NCBI GenBank assembly: GCA_022494885.1
Contig: JAGVSM010003447.1
Span: 62,001-126,000 of the forward strand
Source: Micrasema longulum
Lineage: Eukaryota; Arthropoda; Insecta; Trichoptera; Brachycentridae
DNA: 64,000 nt
Direction: 5' to 3'
Shown: positions 1 through 10,439 of the stretch, one piece after another
Layout of the letters: each line of letters opens with the position of its first letter
How positions within the stretch are numbered: the first letter of the stretch is position 1
The notes under the pieces: generated by a model
What the model saw: the letters and a program-made list of their open reading frames with translations, nothing else
The model's database searches: none
What the model was told of the DNA's origin: nothing
Program-made: the position numbers and the translations under genes

Positions 1-769
1 GCTTATGTTGGTAGTCTGAATGACGTAGAAAATTTCGTTTTTAAAATGACAGTGGGCTTTTGGTTGGTACGTTTATTTCAGATCAAGTTTCGGTCACCCC
101 TTATGACTAAAGCAAAAATTGTATATATTTCAAAACAATCAAACTCAAATGATTGAATCAACGTTTATTGCAAAATACAAACATAATTATGCTTCTTGAA
201 CTTTGTTAAGTTATTATCAGTTTGAGAGGTAGTGTTCATTAATATCGAAAGTTAAATAATTTGTAAAATATAAAAAAATAAATAAGTTATTTTTTTAAAT
301 TTTTATACGCCTCCACTCGTTTGCGAGTGATTGTGATAAGTTCATTTAGAATAAGAAATATTTATTGTATTTATAGGAATCAATTTATATCTTAAAGGGT
401 TAAATTTTTGTGGATAATTCAAATAATGAATATTATTGGTAATCTCTTTTTTATTTCCATGCAATGCCTTTTTTTCTATTGAATATTTTTTAAATGTCTT
501 CCGTATGCAACTTTATGTAATTTATTTTGCCATGCATTGCAAAAATTATTTAGAAAATATTTTCTTAATTAATTAATTTGTTTAGTTAGGCTTCTTTAAA
601 ATGAATTTTTATGACCCTTGTTGACTGAATAAAAAATAAAAAATACATGAAAAATAATTACACTCTAGAACCGATTGAGGTTTTTAAGCATTGTTAAAAA
701 TACATCTACAGCTGCCTTTCTTCAGTTCCTGATACCCAAGAATGTATTCACACACTTAACAAAAGTAAA

Positions 770-930
770 GCGGCCTCTGTGGTGCAGTCGCTAGACTTAT
801 GCACGGAAGGCTCCGGGTTTGATTCCCGGGGAGAACACAAAAATCACAATTGATTTTTTCTCAAGCGTAGGTGTTCTATACTGTAATTCACCCTTCTGGC
901 ATATTGTGCTTAAAAAATAAAAAAAATAAA
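770..930 (+). mobile_element. SINE-B copy, tRNA-headed
   Basis: The copy opens with a tRNA-like head (CGGCCTCTGTGGTGCAGTCG as A-box region). A B-box GGTTTGATTCC lies at 816-826. The body holds TTTTCTCAAGC and GGTGTTCT and ends in an A-rich tail. Four more copies of the family lie at 6001, 10116, 48150 and 62211. SINEs of this kind are transcribed by RNA polymerase III from the A and B boxes and moved by LINE enzymes. The family assignment rests on matches between copies inside this window. Confidence 0.8.
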
Positions 931-1130
931 CAAGAAATAAAATTAAAACATAAAAAAATAAAAAAATATTATGGGGCACAGCGTTGAAACCACAAACACA
1001 ATGTTTTTTAAGCATTTGTTACGTTACATCAAAGTTGACCAATGATCAGTATCAGAAATTCGGTTGCTTTTCTAGAAAATACGAAATATTGCATTGAAAA
1101 AAAATGATATTTTACATTCTAAAAAATCAT

Positions 1131-1200
1131 GACGACCTTGCAGGAATCAAACCCGGGACTTCACACAAATAATAAACACGTCAAGAATAATTGGCGTGCG
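1131..1200 (-). mobile_element. tRNA-like SINE fragment
   Basis: On the minus strand the sequence reads AAGTCCCGGGTTTGATTCCT, a B-box like those of SINE-A. No clear A-box follows and the body is missing, so this looks like a decayed piece of a SINE-A. Confidence 0.4.
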
Positions 1201-2470
1201 TGCTTTAGAACACATATGCATATAAAGGACTTGGTGTGCTGTTCTATCACCTCTGTCTACCTCTACGAGAAAATGGCATGAAGGTTTGTTGTTTTTATTT
1301 AATAAACAAATTTATCACAACTAAAAGCTTTTCAAAAAATACGTATGTGCAGCAAAAAAAAATACAATTACATTTTAAATAGGATTTATCTTAATGATCT
1401 ATTATTTGATTCGTTTCATTTCCTTTAAATATGATAGCAATTAAATATAAAGATTGAGTCTATAATGTAGAAATGATAAAAATAAGGTGTTATGTAACTA
1501 AACTGTTAGAATGAACAGGCTGATAGTAAGAAATGTAAAAAAATGCAGGTAGAAAAGGTTGATTAAGTATAAAAATAGAATGTTTTATCTTGCATTGATA
1601 TTCGTACCAAACATAAATAAATTCAAAGGGTCTTAATTAAAAGGTTTTTATCACCTTAGTAATGTCAATGATACTCGTATCTTCTTTAGTCTATAGCGGT
1701 AGACAGAAGGATCAAGGAGGCTCCTCGCGAATCCTGATGGGTTTATCTCGTCACAATTTTCCAAAATATCTTGAGGGTTTTGGCTAACGGATCAGGATAA
1801 CAGGACCTTTGAAAAGGTTTAGTGTTTAGAAATAGATTCCAACATACAAAGTACATTAGGTCTGGCTAGACTATTTGATAAGGCCTGGCTCCAAGTTAAA
1901 GTTAAACTTCGTGCGAAAATCATTAACGAGAAGTAATAAAAACATACAAACGACGGCTTCCGGTTAAAAGCCAAATGTAAGATAATTAAAACATTAACAC
2001 CATGTGATCACATTGATGTTTTTTGTTAATATTTCTTAATAAAACTCCATAGTTAATGATTATGATAAAGTAGTAGTTGAAGATGCCTACTTAGGCGAAA
2101 GCGCTCGTTGGCCAAAATAATAAAAAGTAAAACCAAACCAAGAATTTTCATTGATAATTTTATTAAAAATTTTATCATAGTCATTAACGATGTGATCATA
2201 TTTACAAAAAATATATTGAATCAAATAATCCCAATTAATTAAGTTTCTACATATACGTACATTATTTACTTGCATATAGGTTTATATGTGCGTCATATGT
2301 TTTTAAAATTTATTTAAAAGAAACGTAATATAATTAAGGTTTTATTTACGTTTTTTTACGGTTTTATTTTAACTAATTTTAGATTATTTGAAAAACATTT
2401 CCATTTCTTATGGTATTTTAATGACTCTAAAGCAAATAAGTGTAGAAGAAAAATTTAGTACAGTTATAAA
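1201..2470. other. AT-rich stretch, no gene seen
   Basis: I see no supported gene or repeat here. A slightly GC-richer patch around 1690-1910 has no recognisable coding frame. The only listed-length open frame here (2087-2275, minus) is low-complexity and not convincing. Confidence 0.5.
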
Positions 2471-2476
2471 TTGTGA

Positions 2477-2630
2477 ATCGGGTGGTGGTTCCGTGACTAG
2501 TGTTACGAACTTGCGGATCAGAGGTCCGAGGTTCGAACCACACTACCCCGATTTCCATTTTGTGATAGTGCGTTATTTACATCTCCTCTAAAATTGCCAC
2601 CAAATTGAAATTTTATGGTAAATTATAAGT
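2477..2630 (+). mobile_element. SINE-C copy
   Basis: The tRNA-like head includes GTGGTTCCGTGACTAG (A-box region) and GAGGTTCGAACCAC (B-box region). The body is GTGATAGTGCGTTATTTAC and a segment matching TGCCACCAAATTGAAAT. The same order is seen on the minus strand at 18888-19041 and, 5'-truncated, at 23446. The head differs from those of SINE-A and SINE-B, so this is a separate family. Confidence 0.75.
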
Positions 2631-3224
2631 TTGTTTTTCTTTAATTAAAAAAATAAACATTCAACAGTATTTTTAAATACGTGTCAAAGTATAAGTATGT
2701 AGTATGTTTGAAGGTACCCAGGTTAGATTCCTGAAAAGGTGAAGATGATGCAAATGATGATTGATTGAAAATGCATATCGCTTAAAAATATTCTATAGTA
2801 TTGTATTATGTCTTGCACCTGAAACATTAAAAAAATTCCCATGTTCCAACATACGAATATATTTATGTATTGAATTATGACTCCAATATAGGTTTTTTAA
2901 ATTCAGACGCACTGCATTCCTAATTTTTTTCATTTTTCAATTACTTCATCTGATTGAATTATTTGAGCATCTTTGTTTGAATCGTGTTTATGTTTCGAAG
3001 TTCACACAAGGGATGTGTATACCATTATTTGTTAATATTCTTTAGTGTTACTTTTTAGAACGCATAATTTTGTAAATTAATTAAATCACAAACAACCTAT
3101 CTGCTCTTTTATTTACTTTACAATTACATGTTTCATTATTCCAATTTCATCTATATTTATTTTTTCGTCGATGTAATATTGTATTTATCCAGTAAAAAAT
3201 TATGGTCATGTTTTGGAGAATGAA

Positions 3225-3529
3225 ACATCATTGCATATGCTTCTGTGTAAGTGTGCATCGCATATCGATCATCCGTTACGAGAAGGTAAGGTTATTAGTA
3301 TTGCGCGTCAGGTCACAGTCCAAGAATATAATATATTGCAGTGTAGAATCACCAATCGTTTTACGTGGACTTTCCTAGGAATCGAATCCGACCTCTAACG
3401 TGGTATGCAAACGCTCCAACCAGTACAATATGAAGCGGTCTCATCTCCACTCGATTTTATTATTAGGGTTTTTACCTGAGATCAACCATCAAGTCAAAAG
3501 CATCCGTCCAGGATTCTGGTTCTATTTCA
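3225..3529 (-). mobile_element. SINE-A long-form copy
   Basis: Read on the minus strand, the copy has the 5' extension (CTCAGGTAAAAACCC-like and ATCGAGTGGAGATGAGACC-like words), then a decayed tRNA part with a B-box GATTCGATTCC near 3380, then the body with TTACCTTCTCG and a GATCGATATG-like stretch. The 5' end stops abruptly where SINE-D begins at 3530. SINE-D may have inserted into or beside it, or the copy may be truncated there. Confidence 0.65.
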
Positions 3530-3735
3530 GGTGCCGTGGCGCAGTTAGTTAGACGGCCAACTTTGAAACTGGTGTCGCGGGTTCGATTCCTGCCAGTTGC
3601 AAGAAAAAAATCCTAGTTTTTTTTTTCTCAATTGGTCAGGGGTTGTGGTGTATTTTTCTATACCTCCTTCCATATCCCTTCTTTTTCACCTGCTGATAAG
3701 CCTCGAAATATTAGCGGGTTATTCCTAAAAAAAAG
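3530..3735 (+). mobile_element. SINE-D, tRNA-headed with poly(A) tail
   Basis: The head GTGCCGTGGCGCAGTTAGTT is a good A-box region and GGTTCGATTCC a perfect B-box near 3580. The predicted anticodon arm is poor. A T-rich spacer, a unique body (CTGCTGATAAGCCTCG) and an A8 tail follow. No sequence elsewhere in the window matches the body, so this is a single copy here. It abuts the 5' end of a minus-strand SINE-A. Confidence 0.75.
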
Positions 3736-3766
3736 AAATTTATTTAATTCTGATCATAAATTCATA

Positions 3767-3860
3767 ACAGCAATTTGCATTTAGTTATATATACAATATG
3801 TTTTATGAGTAGTAAATGTAAATAAACATATTTTTATTACTGGTGAGTCATCAAAATTGC
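3767..3860 (+). repeat. ACTGGTGAGTCATC repeat, copy 1
   Basis: The shared pieces are CAGCAATTTG, a GTAGTAAA stretch, then TTACTGGTGAGTCATC. The same order appears on the minus strand at 44185-44305, and a related plus copy lies at 53149-53292. The class is unknown; it may be the 3' part of a LINE or a MITE arm. Confidence 0.55.
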
Positions 3861-4980
3861 TTTTTGCAAAAATAATAATTTGAAAAAAAAATATCTTTGT
3901 TAATATTGAGAAGGAGATATATTAATGTATTATGTGAAAAATTAAAATAAAAAACATTTAGATCAACCGTTATAAATTTGAATATAATTGTATAGTTATA
4001 AATAAGGGAAAGGTTAATTCATATCATATAAAAATTCAGACTTAAAGTTAAGACATATGCGTATTCTTAATCCGACCGGACACAGAATGGTAAAATTTAT
4101 ACATAAACCTGCATTCATATTAACGTTAAAAATAAAGCTATCAATCAAAAATGATGGACTATTTTTGAGGCAGTCAAAAGACAAAAATTTGATCTAGGTA
4201 TTTTTCCCACACCGTGGAAATAAAAACACAGAAAAAGCTACTTGTCTGTTCAAATGACATTGCAAGCTTTTGTAACAAAACCTGTCAAATTATAGTGTGT
4301 AAACCAAATACGAAGTCCCCATTAGGAAAGGAATGTTTACGCTTAGCGCCTTAAAGCTTGTTGCTTATTTTATTGCGTACCTTTTTAAAAATACATTTGA
4401 TTTACCAGTCTTCGCAGGTAGTTTTTTTTCACCTATTCTCCAAGTCCTTTCAAAGGACCCCGATGTAAGAATTTAGCTCAGTACTTCATCATTCATAGTC
4501 TCTTTGAATATATTTTAATAAAGTCTTAACAGTTGTTGGTCCATTCACACAAATACCCGAGACGGTCCATTCTAAAATAACAATATAAATACGTACATTA
4601 CATTTGGTTTTATTTTCTTTGTCCGATTCGTAATAGGCTACTTGTGTTTCAAAAAGTCATTAAATACTTACGCACCTAAAAACGAAATTTTTGACAATTA
4701 GGAAAGAAACTGGTTTCAGGAACTAAATGTAAGGAACCGGAAATCGTCTTTGTACAAGGTTGCACTTGATTGGTAAAACAGCATTTTTTTATAATGCCTT
4801 CCTGCGAGTAGATGTTTAATCATTTTAAAATTTATATTGCTACATACATTCAAAATATTTTGATAAAGTTTCTGAACAAAAATCTTCTGATATTCTGTTA
4901 GCTGTCATATTTTTTTTGTAATTTTTTTTTAAATGAAATTTCTTCCTAATGGCATTTAGTAATTCAATGCATTTTCTAAT
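3861..4980. other. AT-rich stretch, no gene seen
   Basis: No supported coding frame, tRNA or repeat copy was found. A patch around 4430-4480 is less AT-rich but gives no recognisable product. Confidence 0.45.
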
Positions 4981-5109
4981 CACAGAGAAATGAAAATAAA
5001 TCGAAATTATTTCATAAATAAATCGCCAATCATTTTTATAGGAAATAATATAAACACCTTTTTCTTAGAAAAGTGGCATGGTTGCTTGGATTCCTATTTT
5101 TCAATAGAG

Positions 5110-5319
5110 CAATATCTTTATCTGTTTTCATTGGAGGAACGTAGAACTGAAATGGTCTTTAAATGTATTTTCAAAATATTTAATGCTATAAATGATGTCC
5201 CATCTTTGTTGCAATTAACTTTTTATGTTCCCAACCATGTCACCAGGAGTCAAAATCTGCTATTTATTAAATCTTATAAGAGCAACTTTTGTTTTGATGC
5301 CCCAATTCTAGATGTGTAG
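5110..5319 (+). pseudogene. Jockey-like LINE reverse transcriptase C-terminus, relic
   Basis: The frame reads SLEERRTEM, then FKIFNAINDVPSLL, then FYVPNHVTRSQNLLFIKSYK and SNFCFDAPI. This order (charged RR block, K-I-x-N helix, a V-P-x-x-x-T-R-S segment, then N-F/Y-x-x-x-x-P-I/L) matches the region after the polymerase domain in Jockey/CR1-type ORF2 proteins. The frame is open back to 4990, but residues before about 40 do not look conserved. Degraded coding sequence may run on to about 5395, followed by AT-rich 3' sequence with AATAAA near 5603. The element is 5'-truncated and surely inactive. The family call is by motif only. Confidence 0.5.
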
Positions 5320-5699
5320 ATAAGTCAATTCGTCTCACAATTTGTAATTTTTCGAGATATATATTTCGAGCTTTTTGTAGATCTCTTCGCAACTAAAATA
5401 TTGTGAGATGAAGATGGATTGGCATGGTTTGGCTCAAAGTCTAATGTGTGTATCGTGTTTATGAATATGTTTTATACCATTATTTTATTGTCCTTGTTTG
5501 TCTTTGCTACATAGTTTTATGTTATTTTTGTATGTTTCTTGAACATACCTTATTTCATATAACCGTTGTAATTGGTTTAAGCCGTATATATAATGAATAG
5601 TAAATAAAACATAGTATATGTAATTTCTTACAAAAACGTTACTATTTTTATGCGATTTACATACGAAATAATCTAAATTTGCCTTCATTTCATTAACTT

Positions 5700-6000
5700 A
5701 TTAAATTGGCGGTAGATGGGGAGTATTTTTTTATCCATATGCAATACGATGATGATATAGATCATTTTTACGTTTTTCAACAACAATACAAACATATTAT
5801 TTTGCGTTATCTTGCGTTTATAGTTATTAAATTCCGAGCCAATATAGCAATAAAGCAAGTTAATGTTTTTGGAGATTTAAATATTTTTGGCTGGCATTGA
5901 ACGTGTCAAACAAAATTATGAGATTGTCAAAATGTTTATCGACAAATCACTTGATTTCACCCTCTAGAGATTTATTAAGATTACGTAATACAACAGAGAT
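5700..6000. other. AT-rich stretch with weak open frames
   Basis: Two short plus frames (5706-5900 and 5897-6136) overlap by a few bases, and the second runs into the SINE-B that follows. Their composition is that of AT-rich noise, and I do not call a gene. Confidence 0.5.
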
Positions 6001-6167
6001 TTATTTTTTTTACTCCACAACAGGCCAAATGGCCGCAATTACAGTGATCACGGAACACCCAGACTTGATAAAAATCGCATTTTTATGTTTATGTCCTCAC
6101 CGAGAATCGAACCCGGAATCTTCCGTGTGTGAGTGAAGCGTCTTGACCACTACACCACGGAGGCTGC
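6001..6167 (-). mobile_element. SINE-B copy
   Basis: The minus strand reads GCCTCCGTGGTGTAGTGGTC, the anticodon-like ACTCACACACGGAAG, then the B-box GGTTCGATTCTC and a body ending CCATTTGGCCTGTTGTGG. All parts of the family are present with few changes, so this is one of the best copies in the window. Confidence 0.85.
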
Positions 6168-6177
6168 CAGATATGTA

Positions 6178-6350
6178 ACATTTTGGAGAAGGAAATATGG
6201 AAGTCTAGGCATTTACTGGGCTCATAACCTGTCATTGGCTAGTTTAAACGCTGTGTACACGCATTCACCATTTTGCCAGTGTTTGAACCTCCATATTTTT
6301 TTAACTGTTGATTTTTGTGAAGTTTAAGATCTGAAACCTTTATTGATGTA
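6178..6350 (+). mobile_element. SINE-E copy, plus member of an inverted pair
   Basis: The body reads AAGTCTAGGCATTTACTGGG, CATTGGCTAGTTTAAAC and TTTTTGTGAAGTTTAAGA. The end CCTTTATTGATG matches the 3' end of other copies. The 5' B-box part seen at 59036 is missing here. A minus-strand copy of the same family follows at 6357. Confidence 0.6.
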
Positions 6351-6356
6351 GAGGAT

Positions 6357-6465
6357 TTAACAGATGGTTGAATTCAAGAAACATAAAACCTCAAGCATGG
6401 GCAAAATGGTAAATTTTACACAGTGTGTAAAGTTGTCACTTAAACCAGCCAACTCTTTGATTATT
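6357..6465 (-). mobile_element. SINE-E fragment, minus member of an inverted pair
   Basis: Sequence such as GGTAAATTTTACACAGTGTG, then ACTTAAACCAGCCAA, is the reverse complement of the SINE-E body, as also seen at 23771 and 47265. Its 3' end faces the 3' end of the copy at 6178. Confidence 0.55.
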
Positions 6466-6478
6466 TCCCAAATGTTTG

Positions 6479-6666
6479 AGTTAACTATTAACCATATTGA
6501 TTTGCCATATTTACGTTTTTTATTGTTATTATTCTTGTTGTGTTTCTGATCCTATTTAATATTTGTGATGATAAACTGATGTGTGTGTCAATTAGTTGCT
6601 CCTCCCAACTCTTTTTGTCTCAAATAACGTGTAATAAACTGTCTAAGTAAAAAAAATAAAAAATAT
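6479..6666 (+). mobile_element. LINE-like 3' end, plus member of a tail-to-tail pair
   Basis: The segment holds TTAACCATATTGATTTG, GTGTTTCTGATCCTATTT and TGTCTCAAATAACGTGTAAT. It carries an AATAAA signal and an A-rich end. It pairs with a minus-strand copy at 6709-6920 that shows the same words in the same order. No coding sequence is preserved. A 5'-truncated non-LTR element is the most likely source. Confidence 0.6.
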
Positions 6667-6708
6667 TGACTAATAGAATATCCTCCGTCTGTATTGTAAT
6701 ATGGCAAT

Positions 6709-6920
6709 TTATTTATTTATTTAAATACATCAGTTTATTGTACATTATTTGAGACATAAGTCCCAGCTCCATGGGACTAAAAGTCCTGTGTTAAGATGGG
6801 ACTAGTAATTAGTTGACACAGACAGACACATGAGTATATTACCACAAACATAGGATCAGAAACATCAAAAATATTTTTTATTAAACACATTTATGACACA
6901 TCAATATGGTTAACAGTAAA
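6709..6920 (-). mobile_element. LINE-like 3' end, minus member of a tail-to-tail pair
   Basis: The reverse complement reads GTTAACCATATTGATG, ATGTTTCTGATCCTATG and GTCTCAAATAATGTACAAT, then AATAAA and an AAAT-repeat tail. It matches 6479-6666 with an extra block around 6760-6810. The A-rich tails of the two copies face each other across about 40 bp. Confidence 0.6.
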
Positions 6921-8361
6921 TCATTCGATATCTTTCATTAACTTTTAATGTAAATAAAATTTGTTTTGACAAATACGAAGAAAATAAAGAGACTTCGCTG
7001 AAGACCAATCTAAAAGTTTTTTGGTCATTTTAAAATTTTAAAAGATCTAATAATAAAACTTTACCTAGAATATTGCACTGTGGAGGTGTTTCTGTTAGTG
7101 ACGGCATATCTATTTGCAATAAATGTAATAATTATTTTAATTCTGTTTATATACTCGACTTCAAAAGAAAATACTTTTTGAAACACTGTAAAATGGAATA
7201 TTTGTCAGTGTGTAATAAATTTATGTTTATTTTATTATAAAATCAAAATTATGAATTGGTCAACTATATTATGAAAATCCCTCTCCTCTACTCTATTTTC
7301 TTATCCCTTAACCTTCTTACGAGCTCTTTTTTTTCTCATGTCTTATGTAATATATTATTTTTCTATTTACTGTGTAACATGTTCTCTCATTATATTTGTG
7401 AAAAACTTTAACTGGATGTATGTACTATTTTTTATGTTTTGTATTCTAACATAACAACTGTTGTTTTTCCTTAATTAATAAAAATATAAAAAAATATATA
7501 ATAATGTACTGTAAATTAAAGCTTGTTAAAGTTTTCGTACTAAACTATTTTTATTGAAACGCTGTATCACCAATTTATCAATGAAGGCGAGAGGTAAAAA
7601 ATCATTGTTTGAAAAAAAAAGTCCAGCTTAATACTTGAAATATTTTTTTTAAAAATCCCATGAAAATAAGTTGTTTAAAATGGATTTACATATTCTGGTT
7701 GATTATTAACCGAATCCATTCACAAAACGACATTCAAACCAAATCCTGTTTTTACCAAAATAAATTAACTCACGTAAACATTTAAATTGACCGAATCGAA
7801 TAAATATAACATAATTCAAAATCCAGACCTGGGCACAATAAGTGGATATATTTTGGTAGACCAGGCGACATTTTGCCATGACTAATTTCAATTTAAGCCG
7901 TTCCACGTCTTTTTGGATCACAATGAGGAGGAATTCGATATGAAGATACCTCTGGGAGTTTTTAGTAGTAAAAGCATTTATAGTGTCCTGTAGGTGGTAA
8001 AGTTTGGGTGGCCGCCCGTTATGTGCTTTCAATTACTGTTGACACCTTTGTAGAAAGTCCCTTAATAGAGTGTAAGTGTCACAAATATCTAATACACACC
8101 GGGCGGTACTTTTTACCAGCGATAAGTAACCATTTATTAAACTTGAAGCAGTCGGTAAAAAAACAGTCGCCAATATTTTAAGTGTGTAATAAACATTAGC
8201 TAAGAACATATTTATTTATAAATGTCATCCGTCATTTAAAAACGACTGTGAATATTGCAGATATATTTATTTTTATCATGTAGAACTTTAAAAAAAAAAC
8301 AACAAAAAGTATTCTCAATCTTCTCGCGGGGGCACAGAAGATTTTTACTGTACGTAAGTTG
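6921..8361. other. AT-rich stretch, possible LINE 3' UTR, no gene
   Basis: Pyrimidine-rich sequence at 7275-7340, followed by AATAAAAATATAAAA near 7480, could be the 3' UTR of an old LINE, but no coding frame supports it. A 108-codon minus frame at 7706-8032 has no motif I recognise. Confidence 0.35.
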
Positions 8362-8590
8362 GGATTTTTTTTTTGCGACTACGCTTTGCTGCATATATGG
8401 CCACATTGATGACCAAACGCCAATTTTTTAAAGGTAATCGGCCAGGAATAATATTGAAAAATCCTGTTTTATATTAAACATGATCATGTTTGGTTTCACG
8501 TGTTCTTTTTAAATTTACGAAATTTTACGTTTAACCATCAGTGTGGCCATATATAAACCAAACAGTAGTCGCATGCAAAGAAAAAAATCC
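8362..8590. mobile_element. Foldback MITE with about 60-bp inverted arms
   Basis: The left arm reads GGATTTTTT, GCGACTACG, then TATATGGCCACATTGATG at 8362-8420. The right arm at 8526-8590 gives the reverse complement with a few changes (CATCAGTGTGGCCATATATA, then AGTAGTCGC and AAAAAATCC). The middle is about 105 bp and non-coding. A clear target duplication was not found, so the superfamily is open. Confidence 0.65.
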
Positions 8591-8639
8591 GCACCAATAA
8601 TATAATAGAAATCTTCTCTACCCCCGTAATAAGATTCAG

Positions 8640-8825
8640 AATAGCACCCCGAGTAAAAATCCTGAATAAAATAATTGACTGGAGATATGTCCGCCTTATT
8701 AGGCAGTGGATGGCGCGTATGTCTACCATTATGGAGGACGTGAAATATCGATTTTAAAGGTAATTCATACTGCAATATTTTATTGTTCCTAGACTAGCAC
8801 CTGAAATCTAATATAACAGGCCATC
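8640..8825 (+). mobile_element. SINE-A long-form copy with the B-box lost
   Basis: The 5' extension (GAGTAAAAATCCTGA, then GGAGATATGTCCGCC) runs into a decayed tRNA part with GCGCGTATGTCTACCAT. The next family word should hold the B-box, but the sequence jumps to GGACGTGAAATATCG. The body then continues with TATTGTTCCTAGACTAGCAC. An internal deletion has removed the promoter box. Confidence 0.65.
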
Positions 8826-8884
8826 AAAATTTACCAGTTTTTCAAATGAAGTGTTCTATGCACCTCTTCTCTTCTTCTCTGGTC

Positions 8885-8953
8885 TCAATCCAGGGGTTGG
8901 CTGGCAGCAATTACTTTTATTCTTCTCCTCCATTCCTCCCTGTCTTGTGCGGC
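8885..8953 (-). pseudogene. RTE-type LINE ORF C-terminus, relic
   Basis: One minus frame of 22 codons plus a stop reads AAQDREEWRRRI, then KVIAASQPLD and stop. The A-x-D-R-x-x-W-R-R pattern just before the stop is a hallmark of the C-terminal end of RTE-type endonuclease/reverse transcriptase proteins. Related ends sit at 36609 and 60308. The surrounding sequence (about 8860-8990) is less AT-rich than the flanks. Upstream coding sequence is gone, so this is a severely truncated copy. Confidence 0.6.
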
Positions 8954-8999
8954 TCTTTAAAAGTCAACATATGATGAGCAGCGCACGTGCGAAAAGCAG

Positions 9000-10110
9000 A
9001 ATGATGATGATATTTATCTGAAATTATTTCACTATTGCATAAATTATTGTAAAGCTAAAACTATTTTATATGGCATTTTAATATTAACATCAAAATACTC
9101 AATATTTTTGTAAAAATGCATGTTGTTGTGTCATATATAATAAACGAATCTGGTTTAAAAATGTTTAAATATTGCAAAAAATCAAACACAGATCTACAAA
9201 AGCAAACGGTAATTCAAACGTTCATAAAAAATAAATTTACGTATCTGGTTGTAAAATATTAATGACCTCAAAAAAACTATTCGTAAATACAGTATTTATA
9301 ACAGTTTTTATTTGATTTCAAGCATGCAAAAATTAACAATCATATTTTAAAATATTAGTTGAGTTTTAGACGGTTCAGTTTTAGTTTGCAACTACTGCTT
9401 AACACCTTTAGCGGCGTCTGCATAAAGAAAGACGCCTCCGTTAACTCACCGCGATCTATGGGAAATCTATTAGCCGTTACTAATGTCCCAACTATGGAAG
9501 TCTTTCTTACAATCCATACATTTTTAAGGTTGCCTGTTCTCGATCCTTCTATGATACCAATACAACTGTCATTATGTGTTCATTAAGGTACACTTGCACG
9601 CGTTATAATGTGCTTACAACTAACACTACATTAAAGCGATCTTCGAAATTCTTACCAAAAGAAGCCGATTCATGAGCCTGAAGCAAAGAAGACCGCGATA
9701 TTGCTGTAAACAGCCTTTAATATACGCCTTTGCAACGTTTAAGTTAAGACGAGTATTTAAATAATGAGGAATTTCTCAAGTGCTCTTAGGTTCATTTTGA
9801 TACAATTTATTGTATCGTAAAGTGTTTATTCACACTTTGTCGGAAAGGATTACTTCGCTTAACGGCAGTGATTATTTCAAAGGATAATAACTTGAAATGT
9901 TGCAAAGCAGCAGACATTTTAAAGTATACTGAAAGGGAACTGTGGTAGAATAAATGATTATCTTCTGTAAAATAGAGAAAAACGTGTGCCTTAATTGGTT
10001 ATAGGGGACTATTATGGTCGTTTTATATGTTAAAGTACTATCAAAGAACTTTCTAATTAAAACATACTATTTTTGTAGTTTCATGTTTTAGTAAAGTGTA
10101 ATAAAATTTA
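9000..10110. other. Mostly AT-rich; unrecognised open frame near 9364-9580
   Basis: The block 9360-9720 is GC-richer than its surroundings. A minus frame without a start codon runs from about 9580 to 9362 with words such as EGSRTGNLKN and TANRFPIDRGELTEASF. It has more varied residues than AT-noise frames, but I recognise no family. A plus frame (9359-9586) overlaps it. It may be a decayed transposon or exon. Confidence 0.3.
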
Positions 10111-10115
10111 AAAAG

Positions 10116-10400
10116 GCGGCCTCCGTGGTGTAATGGTCAAGACGCTTGACTCACACACGAAAGGTTTTTATGTAATGGGAAACGTTAATGTAAATATATG
10201 TATTTGATTAATATAAAAAAATGTATTTTGGTTTGTTATTAATAAATTATTTAATAAATAAAGGTTCCGGGTTCGATTCCCGGTGAGAACACAAAAATTT
10301 TAATGTAATTTTTCTCAAGCCTGGGTGTTCTGTGATGTAATCCACCACTGTAATTGGGCCTCTTGGCCTGTTGTGGTGCGAAAATATATAAATAATAAAT
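10116..10400 (+). mobile_element. SINE-B copy split by a LINE tail
   Basis: The head GCGGCCTCCGTGGTGTAATG runs to CACACACGAAAGG at 10164. After a foreign block of 95 bp and a repeated AAAGG the copy resumes with TTCCGGGTTCGATTCCCGG. The body ends TTGGCCTGTTGTGGTGCG with an A-rich tail. The two halves join perfectly once the block is ignored, so the order of events is SINE first, then insertion. Confidence 0.85.
10165..10264 (+). mobile_element. 95-bp LINE 3' tail inserted in SINE-B, with 5-bp duplication
   Basis: The block contains TAATGGGAAACGTTAATGTA and TATGTATTTGATTAAT. Its end is an AATAAAT-type A-rich tail. The same words appear, reverse complemented, at the 3' end of the LINE at 12601-13570. 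AAAGG stands on both sides (10160-10164 and 10260-10264), as expected of a target-site duplication. It lies between the A and B boxes of the host SINE. Confidence 0.8.
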
Positions 10401-10439
10401 ATGTTTAGGAGGTTAAATAATGCACTTCTAGGTGAGCAA

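Noticed and set aside
770..930. A possible functional tRNA gene at this and the other tRNA-like loci
   Set aside because: Acceptor and anticodon stems do not pair well, the tRNA part is followed by a shared SINE body and A-rich or ATG-repeat tails, and many copies exist.
2700..2765. B-box-like GGTTAGATTCC followed by ATGATG
   Set aside because: Too decayed and too short to separate from chance; it may be a SINE-A scrap.
7706..8032. A 108-codon minus frame
   Set aside because: No recognised domain or repeat match, and no splice context that would support an exon.
8090..8112. ACACACCGGGCGGTAC, reminiscent of the end of small-subunit rRNA
   Set aside because: Only a short word resembles the rRNA site and neither flank matches an rRNA; it is chance similarity.
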